DNA of 64,000 nucleotides from Valencia hispanica. Its lineage: Eukaryota > Chordata > Actinopteri > Cyprinodontiformes > Valenciidae. Under the pieces are notes generated by a model, which saw only the letters and a list, made by a program, of their open reading frames with translations, ran no database searches and had not been told where the DNA came from. Both the position numbers and the translations under genes were made by a program. The stretch lies in NCBI GenBank assembly GCA_963556495.2, contig OY747721.1, forward strand, positions 10,388,149 to 10,452,148. The letters are read 5' to 3'. This document shows, in pieces, positions 31,223 to 43,300 of this stretch. The first letter of the stretch is position 1, and the number at the start of each line of letters is the position of its first letter.

Positions 31223-32310
31223 GAGCCAAGAACTGATGGTCAACTTTTTTGGTCTAAAGAAGCAATCAAAGTCATTTTAATTCAGACACTCACCGAACTG
31301 GAACCTCAACGCGTTTCTGAAATCACAGCCACTCGTGGATCAGATTTGTGGATGACTGTCACTGAGATGTCAGCTCATTTGCCTTCCAAAGCCCTGTGGA
31401 AGTAATTCGCAAAGACTCCATATTTGACTGAGTGAGGTGCAAGTGTAAACTGCTTCAAGCATGAAGTCATGCACTCTCTGCTTGATGTGGTGTAGTTGAG
31501 GGCAAACGAAAAGCTAAGCATGTGGAAAAAAATTGTAAAACCATGGACATACGACACTTTTCATAGATACATTAGATTATGATTGATAAGGTAATTCAAA
31601 CGTCTATTTTTTCTGAAAATCTACCAACGATAAAGACAAATCTGGCAAAAAGTCCATAACAGCTTTCTCTACATGTTTGGCTTTAGGTATAGAGCAGCCC
31701 TGTAGATCTGGTTGTGGCTGTGGTGGTCTGTGGCTTTTATCATGTCCACCTCATTTTGTACATAGGATATACAGGGGCACACACTGTTCCAGTATGCTAC
31801 TGTTAGCTTGTAAAGAATGTGGTCTGTAACATATTGATAGTTTACATTAGTACAGGTGACTGAGGTCCCTCAGCTTTACCCAGCCTAGTTGTGATTTATG
31901 AAATGTGATGAGATGTGTTTCTTTTCTCATGTGGTTACAGATTTGACTTCATTGTGTGAATATATTTTGATGGAAAGTGAATCATTTCTCTTAGGTATCA
32001 AAGTATTTGTAAAACCAATGCAAAGTATTTACAAAAAAATGGCTAAAAAGTAAAATATGTTTTGCTGGTCTCATCCAGAAACTCAACGACAAGACACTTC
32101 TATTTTTTTCCACGTTATGTCTTTGTAAAGAGCAGGAGAACAAGGGTTTGATAATTAAACAATGTGTAAATACCCACGAGCAGAGTTAATGTCGAAAGAC
32201 AAAAGCCAGCAATTAGTGCTGGTCTGAAGGGAGGGAAGGATAAAAAAATACATACTTAGTTTGCACTTATTGGCTTGAATTAACACAGACTTTCAAAGAA
32301 TGTACAACAC

Positions 32311-32316
32311 AATAAA
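32311..32316 (+). promoter_or_regulatory. gfra1: candidate gfra1 polyadenylation signal
   Basis: The first AATAAA after the gfra1 stop codon, about 1.09 kb downstream. A second lies near 32468, just before the first Tc1 terminus. No transcript evidence is available here, and the real 3' UTR may be longer. Confidence 0.4.
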
Positions 32317-32560
32317 GGCACATTTTTAAACATCTTTAGCATTTCTAAAAATGCACTGTTTTTGTTCTAATTGCTGATGTGTGATCTCTGACATCTGAAC
32401 AACAGTCTACCTATGATCAACTGATCCAACTTGGAGTTTTTTTTAAGGATTTTTGTTTTGAGATTAAATAAAGCATTTTATTTAATGATACAGTGCCTTG
32501 AAATTGTTTACATTTTGTCATGTTACAACCACAAACTTTACCAACTTTATTTGGATTTTA

Positions 32561-34164
32561 CAGTGGCTTGCAAAAGTATTTGGCCCCCTTGAACTTTTCC
32601 ACATTTTGTCACATTACAGCCACAAGCATGAATCAATTTTATTGGAATTCCACGTGAAAGACCAATACAAAGTGGTGTACACGTGAGAAGTGGAACGAAA
32701 AATCATACATGATTCCAAACATTTTTTACAAATAAATAACTGAAAAGTGTGGTGTGCGTAATTATTCAGCCCCCTAAATCAAAGCTTTGCAGAACCACCT
32801 TTTGCTGCAATTACAGCTGCCAGTCTTTTAGGGTATGTCTCTACCAGCTTTGCACATCTAGAGACTGAAATTCTTGCCCATTGTTCTTTGCAAAACAGCT
32901 CCAGCTCAGTCAGATTAGATGGACAGCGTTTGTGAACAGCAGTTTTCAGATCTTGCCACATATTCTCGAATGGATTTAGATCTGGACTTTGACTGGGCCA
33001 TTCTAACACATGGATATGTTTTGTTTTAAACCATTCCATTGTTGCCCTGGCTTTATGTTTAGGGTCGTTGTCCTGCTGGAAGGTGAACCTCCGCCCCAGT
33101 CTCAAGTCTTTTGCAGACTCCAAGAAGTTTTCTTCCAAGATTGCCCTGTATTTGGCTCCATCCATCTTCCCATCAACTCTGATCAGCTTCTCTGTCCCTG
33201 CTGAAGAGAAGAACCCCCAGAGCATGATGCTGCCACCACCATATTTGACAGTGGGGATGGTGTGTTCAGATTGATGTGCAGTGTTAGTTTTCCGCCACAC
33301 ATAGCGTTTTGCATTTTGTCCAAAAAGTTCCATTTTGGTCTCATCTGACCAGAGCACCTTCTTCCACATGTTTGCTGTGTCCCCCACATGGCTTGTGGCA
33401 AACTGCAAACGGGACTTCTTATGGTTTTCCTTTAACAATGGCTTTCTTCTTGCCACTCTTCCATAAAGGCCAACTTTGTGCAGGGCACGACTAATAGTTG
33501 TCCTATGGACAGATTCCCCCACCTGAGCTGTAGATCTCTGCAGCTCGTCCAGAGTCACCATGGGCCTCTTGGCTGCATTTCTGATCAGCGCTCTCCTTGT
33601 TCGGCCTGTGAGTTTAGGTGGACGGCCTTGTCTTGGTAGGTTTACAGTTGTGCCATACTCCTTCCATTTCTGAATGACTGCTTGAACAGTGCTCCGTGGG
33701 ATGTTCAAGGCTTGGGAAATCTTTTTGTAGCCTAAGCCTGCTTTAAATTTCTCAATAACTTTATCCCTGACCTGTCTGGTGTGTTCTTTGGACTTCATGG
33801 TGTTGTTGCTCCCAACATTCTATTAGACAACCTCTGAGGCCGTCACAGGGCAGCTGTATTTGTACTGACATATTACACACAGGTGCGCTCTATTTAGTCA
33901 TTAGCACTCATCAGACAATGTCTATGGGCAACTGACTGCACTCAGACCAAAGGGGGCTGAATAATTACGCACACCCCACTTTTCAGTTATTTATTTGTAA
34001 AAAATGTTTGGAATCATGTATGATTTTCGTTCCACTTCTCACGTGTACACCACTTTGTATTGGTCTTTCACGTGGAATTCCAATAAAATTGATTCATGTT
34101 TGTGGCTGTAATGTGACAAAATGTGGAAAAGTTCAAGGGGGCCGAATACTTTTGCAAGCCACTG
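32561..34164 (-). mobile_element. intact Tc1 transposon, 1604 bp
   Basis: Flanked by TA on both sides and bounded by CAGTGGCTTGCAAAAGTATT and its complement. The terminal inverted repeats are about 214 bp each (32561-32774 and 33951-34164) and differ at only about four positions by eye. The encoded transposase is full length. This is the youngest DNA transposon in the window and a candidate autonomous copy. It sits inside an older Tc1-like element. Confidence 0.95.
32779..33798 (-). CDS. Tc1 DD34E transposase, intact
   Basis: 339 residues, the usual full length for Tc1 transposases, starting MKSKEHTRQVRDKVIEKF. The paired N-terminal helix-turn-helix units (GYKKISQALNIPRSTVQAVI and TTISRALHKVGLYGR) are linked by a GRPR-like motif (RQGRPPKLTGRTRR). 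The catalytic residues are all present: LWSDETK, FQQDNDPKH and SPDLNPFENMW, with 34 residues between the second Asp and Glu. The gly-rich VKYGGGSIMLWG block is intact. It should cut and paste DNA bounded by its own inverted repeats at TA sites. No frameshift or stop. Confidence 0.95.
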   Translation of the reverse strand: MKSKEHTRQVRDKVIEKFKAGLGYKKISQALNIPRSTVQAVIQKWKEYGTTVNLPRQGRPPKLTGRTRRALIRNAAKRPMVTLDELQRSTAQVGESVHRTTISRALHKVGLYGRVARRKPLLKENHKKSRLQFATSHVGDTANMWKKVLWSDETKMELFGQNAKRYVWRKTNTAHQSEHTIPTVKYGGGSIMLWGFFSSAGTEKLIRVDGKMDGAKYRAILEENFLESAKDLRLGRRFTFQQDNDPKHKARATMEWFKTKHIHVLEWPSQSPDLNPFENMWQDLKTAVHKRCPSNLTELELFCKEQWARISVSRCAKLVETYPKRLAAVIAAKGGSAKL

Positions 34165-34787
34165 TATGTGACAGACCAACACAAAGTTGTGCATAATTGT
34201 GAAATGGAAAGAGAATGCATCAGCCCTCTCTGAATGAATACTCAGGAGATGTTTTGTTCAGGGTGATGTGCAGGGTTAATTTTCCCCAAAAATAGCATTT
34301 CAAAAAGTTCCATTTTGGAACAAAATCTCCCACCTGAGCTGTGGATCTCTGCAGCTCCTTGAGAGTTACCATGTGGCTCTTGGCTGCTTCTCTGGTGAAG
34401 TTGTCCTTACCCAGCCTGTCAGTTTAGCTAAATCACCCACAATTTATTTACAAATTAGGTCAATTCTAAATCTAAATGGATGCACTGGGTTTTATTTAGA
34501 GGTATCAGGGTCAAGACGGGTGAATGGAAAAACGTCACACTTTTCAGATATTTAAGATTTTGAGAACCCTTAATCCCAATAAAATACATTAAAGTGTGTT
34601 GGCATGTAAAAACTTCTGCAAGGCAGAAGTAAAAACACTAATAATCAAAAGAGGAGATTGCCATTAATGTTTGATAAGCATGAATGTTTGTGTTTTAATT
34701 GAGTTTCTCTTCAGATGACAATAAATATCCAAATAATGACCCAACCTTCTAGACTCAGTAACAGACAATATATCCTGGATCATGTCA

Positions 34788-34804
34788 CCCCCCCCCCCCC
34801 CCCC
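34788..34804. repeat. C17 homopolymer
   Basis: A run of 17 C followed by A8 and C6, within the older Tc1-like element. A likely sequencing-length artefact zone. Confidence 0.9.
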
Positions 34805-35515
34805 AAAAAAAACCCCCCACATTATCTCACCTTTCCATATAGAAGAAACTCCTGTAAAACAGGATTATAGGATAGCACCAGGCAGACACCCTACTATTGT
34901 CTTAGATCATATCAGTCTGTGTGGAGTGACAGAAGCAGACAAGGACGTAACCTGCAGAGGACAGACTCGTCCCTGAACGGGGAGGGGAATGTGTACTGTC
35001 ACCTGTTTTGGGAACAGTGATGGAATGCATGATCTGGAGAAAAAGCCAAAGATTTATTGGACGTGTCGCAGAAACAGAAGGACCAAAATGTCCGCCCCAT
35101 GTTCTGCATGAGAAGGAAACAGTGATCTGTCCAGGTGCTGAGGGAAAGTATAAAATAGGTATGGAAAAAAACTCAAGGTATTAATTTTGTTTTACATAAT
35201 GCATACAAAATTGCAGGATAGTCAATGTAATTGGTTGTTATACACCAGATTATTTTGGGGGCTTCACAATTGTATACTAACAAAATAAACATTTCAGATT
35301 TATTATTGATAAAAAATATAAATCTTGTAGCAGTTTTCTTCCATTTAATTATTAAAGACCACCTTGTGTTGGTTTATAACATAAATCCCCAATACACATT
35401 GAAGTTTGTGGTTGTAATGTGTTAATTTGTAAAAGTTCAAGGGGTAAGAATACTTCTGCAAGGCACTGTACATTTACTTGACTTTGAAAACTATAAAATG
35501 ATATAAGAAAATACA

Positions 35516-35957
35516 ATTAATCCCAAAATTATTACAGAACTACCAACTGCCAACAGTGAATTAAAGTAATACTAAAATTTGAGACTGTCCCAGTGAGAGC
35601 CCTGACTGAAATTTAATAGAGAATCTGTAGGATTTTAGGATTAGGCTGATAGTGAGGAGGCCATCCAACAAGCAAAACCTAGAGCTCATCAGAAAAATAA
35701 TAAATACCAGCGGAAACATGAGGATTTGACTGATGTAAAGTCAAAGATTTTTCCACTGGTTATTGAGAAGGGTATAATACATTTCAGAATGCCATTTTAA
35801 AAATAAAATTGTAAATAAAATGTTTTACTGAAACATTTTAATATTGTCCTTTGTGAGATGCCTGTCTTATTTCCTATCAGAAAAAAACTTCTAGAATGAA
35901 TAAAAATAGTTTTAAATCTAAATGTGCCAGGGGTATTGAATAATGTTGGGCTTAACT
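35516..35957 (+). mobile_element. Tc1-like relic, short family member (copy 1)
   Basis: Ends ttaatcccaaaattatt and aataatgttgggcttaact are inverted repeats. A remnant of the transposase C-terminus (agagaatctgtaggatttta, gagctcatcagaaaaataat) corresponds to the copy at 58786-59244. Confidence 0.6.
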
Positions 35958-37799
35958 CTACAACTTGACTACTCTAAATATGTGGTGATGCTTTTTTTTT
36001 CTTTAAAAAGGACAAACATTCAAACATTATTGGATGTAAAATCCTAATAGTTTTAAAAACCCCAGGTTTTTTTTCTGTATAAGGCTTTGCCTGCACATTT
36101 TTCCACTGATACCAGCTATATTTAATAACGTAATAAAATAATTAGCATATAAGCAGGCGATTCTTTTATATTTTTTTATATCTTAGTTTATAAAATGTAT
36201 TTGCTCTTCTGAAAACCTCATTGCGTCAAATACCAATTCTAAGCACATGTCTCTCTAGATGAAATTTTATTTCATCTTACTTCAGGTGATTGATACCTCG
36301 AGAGAAACAGCTGTCATTAAATCCATTGTAAATATTATTGATCTTCAGATTTACTGTTCCCCTGTAGCAAAGCTCTGAGCTCGGGCAGATAGAACCACTC
36401 CTCGCCCATAAAACCACTGCAGGTCTTCACATTCCACATGCTCACCCATGGCATGGATTAAAGTGGATCTTGATAAAACAGCACAATTACAGCAGCAGCA
36501 CCTCATATCTAATTACTGCAACACTGACCTCTCCCGCATCATCTTTCAGCCCCGCTGAACTTCTATGTGGATTTCAGCCTTTTCTATTAACTAGGAGAGC
36601 AGAGGCAATTTCATTTTATTACTTTCTGGTGGTTTTATTGTGTCCAAATGTCAGTGTGTGCCTGACTTTTCACAGTAAACAACACTCAAAGTATGAGTTA
36701 CTTCAAAATACTTTGCTTCACATTTTCAAAATCTTCCCAAGGACAGAGATACGAAATAATAGGTTCTTAAATTGGTCAAAATTGGAGTTTTAAAGGAACC
36801 AACATTGTTTTAGTCTCAAGATAGATAAAGAAAACTGCTTTAAGATCTCAGATAACTTTATGAATCTATGAATTCGTTTTTATCCCAACAGTATCTATTA
36901 AAATTAGCCTACTGGCTCCTAAAATGACTAAAAAGGGAAATTCTTTTATTTGTAATATGAAAAAACAAACAGACTGAAAAAATAAATAAGATCCTTTAGT
37001 ATAATTTAATCAAAATTAACCAAATCTAGTGCTTTGTATTTTGTAATAGTGATGGAATTTATTGGGGCTATCCAATCCAATGCAGGGAGAAGCAGTGCAG
37101 GACGACATTTTCAGGAAATTGAAATAAGGAAATTTAGAAGGGGACTGCCACGTGGTGTGTAATCAGTTGGACCCCCAATCAGAGGTGCTTTTGCCAAGTT
37201 AGGTTCAGCAAGATTGATGTATTAAGCTTCAAAGTTTAAATAGCTAAAACAAAGCAAATATTCATAAACAGTTATGCTAATGCTAGCTAGCATGCTATTA
37301 CTAACTAGTATGTTCTCATTAGTATCCAAGCAATCAGTATGACAAATTAGTCAAAATCTAAAAATTACCTTTAAATGTTAACATGAGGTAGCATGCAAAT
37401 GGTAATTAGCATAATATTATCTAAGGGGCGTGAATACTTTTCTATGGGGTAGAACACTTTCCTAAGTAGGATAAAAGAGGTCGGTTTTAACAGCACAGGC
37501 AGCAAAGTGCTTAGAGATGAATGGACAATGTCTATGCTGAAGCATTATGGGAAATGGAGTTGACACTAAGCTGCTATGATCTTCTATGAGAAATCTGAAG
37601 GCTTTTATTTTGTAGAGCTCGTTTGAGTCTTATTTTGAAAGTCCTGCATGGATTTCAGTTAATTCTCATTACTCATATGTTGCGATTCTCCCAATGATAA
37701 TCCAGTGTAACGGAAAAATTTCCCAAGCGTCAGTGAGTTATGTTATGTCTCCGATCATGGAAAAGTACAAGTTTTTACCTAATTCACAGTCCAAGAATG

Positions 37800-38345
37800 A
37801 ACGATAAAGAGAGATGACTTGGAACAAGGCTCAGCATTAGAAAATCACAGAATATTTACACGAAAACTCAGTTTTTATCACAGAAAACTAATATTTCTAA
37901 AAACTCCGGCCAAAGTGGAGATTAGCGTTTTCTCCGTTTTAAGCGTTTGCGTGTGGACAGAAATAAACGGAGTTTTCGGCTTCGCAAAGTCACTTTCTGC
38001 GACAATAATGCTCTGACATCACTTGTGGGACCTGTGTTTACACTCAGAAACAGCATTTATGCCCTCAGAGATGTGTTGGCATCACTGATTGTCCAAGCGC
38101 TTTTTGCTTGCTTGTTTTTACAAGCTCAATTACTGCTCTATGTAGAAGTTAGAACATAGAAAGTTACTCTGAGTGGATAGGATTTGGGGGAACTACTGCC
38201 CCCTACAGTTTTGGCATGTCTATGAATGTGCTTGACAACACACTTATGCGGTTAGGTGTGGACGGAAATTTTTTTTAAAACAAGGGGGTGAAAATTTTTG
38301 TTTTTAAAAAACCCCGGCTACGTGTGCACATGGCCTCAGAAGCTT
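37800..38345. mobile_element. possible DNA transposon remnant
   Basis: Segments such as gtgtggacagaaataaacgg, ttttcggcttcgcaaagtca and cggctacgtgtgcacatggc resemble the ends of a teleost non-autonomous element, and gtgtggacgg is partly mirrored at both sides. Boundaries and class are uncertain. Confidence 0.3.
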
Positions 38346-39229
38346 TGTGTCACAGTCCCCACCTAAATTTAGGCGGCAGGTCTATTTTTTACGAGCTACG
38401 CTTCTATAACGCGTCAATCTCAGCAGTTTAGATCGGGCCTGACCGGAAGTCTGGCACGGTAGCAGTGTAAAATAACCAGAAATTTCTAAATAAAATAAAT
38501 GCAGATTTCTGTCTGCTTAACCACAAAAAGAAAAACTAATACGCGTCTAACGTACACTACCGGTTTAGAAGGGACGCCCTGCTGAATTTGCGAAAAAGAC
38601 AAGTTTCTATTACGTTACGCGCTGTCTGGTGGAAAGCAGGGGTTTAACGAGCGCTCTAGCCTACTCTAAAAATGGAAATTTGGGGTCAACTTTTGGTTGC
38701 TTAGAGGCAAATTATGAAAAAACCCTAACGGATATAAACATCCCGTCTTCCCTTCTGAACAGAGCACGGATTTATTTTCAAGCTGAAAGTTTAATGGCGT
38801 TTCTAGGTGAACGTATGATGTGACAGTAAGTCTTCAGAAATAGTGGCTTTTGATGATTGCTTCGACACCTGACTCCATTCATTCCTATGGGACTTTTTGG
38901 GCGTGGGTTTTGGCTAATTATGTCGTCATGGTAACTCCAATTGTTACTGTACGACTCGCATTAAGGTGGAAGGAAGAATAATAAATAAAGAGTCCAATTT
39001 GGAGGTGTAGAATAATAGCACTGTTGCACTGCACTGCTTTCCCTTCTGGCCCCATTAGCCAAAAGACGTGTCTAAATTTCCCTCTGAGATGAATTAAGTA
39101 TTTTTGAATTCGAATTAAATTTGTGACAATTTCTTCTTAATGTCTGACATTTTATCAAACTTCTCATATTTTAAGTCAGATTAGCAAACATTTGTTGCCA
39201 CAATAATGAGAAATGTATTTTGTTTTTAC

Positions 39230-39870
39230 TTTTTTCAAAATCAGAAGTTTAGAGACATTTCCTTCCTCTTTGGTAGAACTGCCTTTGAAACTGTGTAAAT
39301 AGGATCAAATAGTTTTGATTTCATTTCACAAGATTCTGACAATAGCTTGCTGGAATTTTGGCCCATTCATTCTGACAGAACTGGTGTAACTCAATCCTCT
39401 TGTCACAACATTTTAACTCTGTCCACCAATTGTCTATGGACTTAGATCAGCACGTTGTGAGGGCCACTTCAAAACACTGACTCCATTGCCCTGAAGCCAC
39501 TTTCAAACTAACTTGGGCCATATGATTAGGGTCATTGTCCATTTTGAAGACCCATTTTTGCCTAAGCTGATTTCTTAGGATGTTGCTGCAGTATCTCCTA
39601 ACAATATTTGTTTGATCACAATCACAGCTATTCTGTGAAGTGCATTGGTCTCTCAAGCAGCAAAACAGACATTATGCCATGATGCTTCCAGCCCCATACT
39701 TCACAGTTGGGATGGTGACCTCAAGTTTGCAAGCTTTGCCCTTTTCTCTCCAAAAACGACAAGGGTTAGTCTTGCTCAATATTGTTCAATTCCTTTAGAC
39801 CCAAAGACAAAACAAGAAAACAAGTCTAGTATAAATTGCTTCTTCTTCCCCGATTGACTTTTCAGCCCAT
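39230..39870 (-). pseudogene. decayed Tc1-like transposase
   Basis: The - strand keeps FKMDNDPNHMAQVSLK, the second-Asp block of a Tc1-type transposase, and flanking text typical of the family (ttttggcccattcattctga, catgatgcttccagccccat). All longer frames are broken. It belongs to a different Tc1 subfamily from the intact copy. Confidence 0.75.
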
Positions 39871-40832
39871 GTCGGTCCAGGCCTTTTTGTCTGTTACCAG
39901 TTTCAGCAAACATCTTAGTCTTTTGACTTTGTTCTGGGGCTAATACGTATATTTCACACCAGAACATGTTTCTTTCCTGAGCAGAATGATGGCTTAACAT
40001 TCCTATGGTGTTATTAATAAGTAGATGTTGCTAAACCAAAATCGCTGACACTTGAGGGTCAAAGGTAGCAAAGTTTAGCCAACTGAATACAAAGACTGAA
40101 CTCATTGTAAAGGTAATATTCAACAGGGATAATGTGCAATATAACACTCCCCCTATGTATATGCTGTGCACTATCATTTAAGGATCTCCTGGTGGTACTA
40201 AACACTCCTGTAGGGCACTAGAAGCTTTTTCTCCAAGAGCAGCTGCAGCTAATGGGTGCAGAATAAGTGAAGATTCCTTAAAGTAGCACTTTGGCCGACT
40301 GCCTCCCTGTTCCATACATCCTTGCTCAAATGCACATCAATGACACTGGAAAAGGAGCATGAACAATCTATAAAGGAGTTAATATAACGCAGGACAAACC
40401 TCTTAATATGTCGAACTTGAAAAAGACGAATGCAATGAGTTTGTTTCAAAATAGACATTGAAAGCACTTGTTAAATTTGACATCTAAGCGTGACAAAAAA
40501 ATTTAGTGACAAAAAGTATTCAGACGGGTTTAATTAACCAACAGTTTTACCCAGTTTAAAAATGATTAAAACATAAAACTAGCTGCTAATGTAGTCGTGC
40601 TATAAGAAAGATCATATGATTAATCATAAAAAGATGGTTGCAATATAATTTATGACAATAGACAAAACAAAGGTTAATGGGAGTTTGCAAGTCCAAAATA
40701 ATTCTTTACAGTTATTTGGAAAATCAATGTACTCTTCATTTTTATTTAATTTACAATGACCTACACATTTATTTTCACCACTGGCAAACAAATCTCTAAA
40801 ATAAATGTTTTATTGCACAAACGTATTTTTAC

Positions 40833-41143
40833 TAGGGGTATAACGGTACACGTATTCGTATTTTTTGGTATGGCCCTGTTGGTTTGGTACACAGGTATCC
40901 TGAACAAATACAGCTGTTTTCTACTTGAACACATGCAGAATTCAGTACCTAGTAAAGTGCAATGGAACAAATTCAGGAAAAAAAGATTCTTTGTTCAATG
41001 CTAATCAAAGTTAGGAAAAAAAGTCATATGCACATTGATATTTTTATTTATTTACTGTAAGTGTATTGAAAACATACCGAACCATAACTTTAAAACTCCA
41101 AACACGTAACAAACCGTGATTTTTGTGTACCATTGCATCCCTA
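40833..41143. mobile_element. hAT-like MITE with perfect 8-bp target duplication
   Basis: The left end TAGGGGTATAACGGTACAC and right end GTGTACCATTGCATCCCTA are imperfect inverted repeats. Both are flanked by the identical octamer ATTTTTAC (40825-40832 and 41144-41151), as expected of hAT transposition. 311 bp, no coding capacity. Confidence 0.88.
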
Positions 41144-42274
41144 ATTTTTACACAAAATCTTTTGGAAAACAATCAAGCCTTGCCACTGATTGTTAAGTGA
41201 AAACGTGAAAAAGTTCAAGGGGTGCGAATGCAAAATAACGGTTAATTGTACTAAAGTGTATGCCTATGGTAATTATTTTGGACTTGCATATGCAGCAATA
41301 CCTAAATAGATTTAATAATAATTATATTAAAATGTCTTTCCTAGATGCAGGTTTAGGCATCAGAAGAAAGCCTTGAGAAAGACGAAAGAATATGCAACTT
41401 CACCACAGTGTGAGAGACAGAGGAAATAAGTTTAGCGCACAGTGTTTTGTTTTGTTCTGATATTTCTTCTTTTAATTTTCTGGCATGTTGTCCATCTTTC
41501 AAATACACTGACGATGACTGATATGCAAGTTTGTCATCTGTTTCACAGAACAGCGTGAGCCTGATTCCTGTGCAAAGACACAGTTAAGGGATTACTCTAC
41601 AAACAAGAAAAATAAGAAAACACATTAGCTGGCATCATGAAATTCATCATGACTCTTGCAACACAAAGAAGGACAATGCCCAAACAGTGTTTATAAGGGT
41701 GCACAAATAGAAAAAAAGGTTGACATTAGAACAAGTGGTTTCAGTCAATGAGAATGTGCAAGAAAACAGGAATCTGTCAAATACCAAAACATATTAACAG
41801 AAAAGCTCATCACAAGTGTAGCAAACCGATAATTTATTATAGATAAAATAGTTTCAGGTGACAAGACCTGAAATAAACAAAATGATTTCACCATTTTCCT
41901 AAAAACCTGACAGAAAAAAAACAGCAATTGTGAAAGACAAAGACAGAAATTTGTTCCAACGAGATACTGTACAGCTTAGAAACTCCCACAGATCTTCATG
42001 CTCCCAATCGTTTTAGCTCATGAAGAGCCAAGGCATTCTTATTTTTAAAGGTAGCACAACTCATTGTACTTAAAAGGTGAAATAAAAGTTATAGCTTTTT
42101 TTCCCATATAAAACTTACAAAATAAACTAGTAAACAGACAGAAGAGCGGGACGTCTCTGGAGCAGCCTCTGAAAACGTCCACCATCCTAATCTCAGTTCA
42201 AAAGCATCAAAATGTCCAAAAGATTTTATTACAAACTACAGTAAAGAACCAACCAGAACGTCAGTGTTTTTCTG

Positions 42275-42280
42275 TTTATT
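42275..42280 (-). promoter_or_regulatory. atrnl1: candidate atrnl1 polyadenylation signal
   Basis: AATAAA on the - strand about 0.9 kb after the atrnl1 stop; another is at 42225-42230. Either could end the transcript. No transcript data were available. Confidence 0.3.
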
Positions 42281-43175
42281 TAACAGTGACTACACTGAAA
42301 AAATGAACATAAAACTAAATTTTCTCCCCAAATAAAAGGCATTCAACATGTTTTAGATTTTCATGCCGTAATTCGATGATGAATGACTTGTTAGTCCCTC
42401 CATCAAGTCTTCACCCGACATCAAGAGAAGGGACTGCAGCCTCTGCAGCATTAGTTCATGTATCCCAACGAAAATACAGACTTTAGCTTTTGCTGGGTGG
42501 AGGAGTCCTATGCAAACTATTCTGAGAAATTACAGAAAATGCTCAAGTTGTCATGGTTTGCGATATAATTATGGGTTGTTAAATTGAGACCTTTTCAAGT
42601 TACAATTATTTACAAAAAAAGGCAAACCAGGGAAATCTGAATGCTTTGGCACCCAAATGGACCACTTATTGGTGAGCAAAAAAAAAATAAATGTAAAAAA
42701 TTATACAAGGAGCATGTACTGGACATCTACCAACCATTTTTGATCATATGAGGAAATATAGTCAGCTTATGACATTCTCAAATGCACTGACATTTACATT
42801 CCCTTCATGCTTTGCAAATAGATGGTATCAGAAAACCATCGTCAGTCATACTTCAATAAGTTTGGATCTGCCATAATCAGTCACAAATATGGCAGAAGTT
42901 CGCTAAATGCAGACTATGGTGACCAAGCGAAAATGAAGAAACTGAAGCCCAGCAGGTATCGGCTGCAGCAGAAGATGGCGTTGGATTTCTGATGTGGAAA
43001 TAAGGGGCCTGTGCTCCTGCAAAGTGGGAGCTGAAGTGGTGAGTGTTAGCAGCCAAAAGAAATCTCCAACAAGTCACTTAGGCATGTCAAGTCTGTAGAA
43101 AGGCTTCCAGCTGCGGGACCTGAGACATGTTGGAACGATATAATCGTTGGTTGTAGATGTAACCGCGGGATGGAG

Positions 43176-43300
43176 TCAGACGCAGGTCCCTTGGTGAGCT
43201 GGAGGAAGGGCTTTTCGGGTCTTTAAAGCTTGGGTCTTGTCCTTAAAATCGGATGGTTTCTGTTGTGAGATGTCTATCAGCGCACTGGCAACAATCAGTC
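43176..43300 (-). CDS. atrnl1: atrnl1 terminal coding exon
   Basis: After acceptor cctcctacag the exon finishes the split Gly codon and reads LIVASALIDISQQK, a Lys-rich segment, then PPAHQGTCV and TGA. The GTCV end matches the family C-terminus. A (TA)n microsatellite begins about 18 bp upstream of the acceptor. Confidence 0.92.

Larger units (their letters stand above)
32491..35468. mobile_element. older Tc1-like element hosting the intact Tc1
   Basis: The left end CAGTGCCTTGAAATTG follows TA. It continues across the insertion at 34165 (tgtgacagaccaacacaaag), and the right end ggcACTG precedes TA at 35469. The right arm is the complement of the same terminal sequence (attacaaccacaaacttcaa). 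Inside, only a transposase scrap is recognisable (gagctgtggatctctgcagc, 34330-34420). A C17 tract sits at 34788. Confidence 0.75.
31223..43175. other. gfra1-atrnl1 intergenic region
   Basis: The tail-to-tail interval holds both 3' UTRs, the nested Tc1 pair (32491-35468), other Tc1-like relics (35516-35957, 39230-39870), a weak DNA-transposon remnant (37800-38345) and a hAT-like MITE (40833-41143). I recognise nothing in 36000-37800, 38350-39230 or 41150-42200. Confidence 0.75.
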
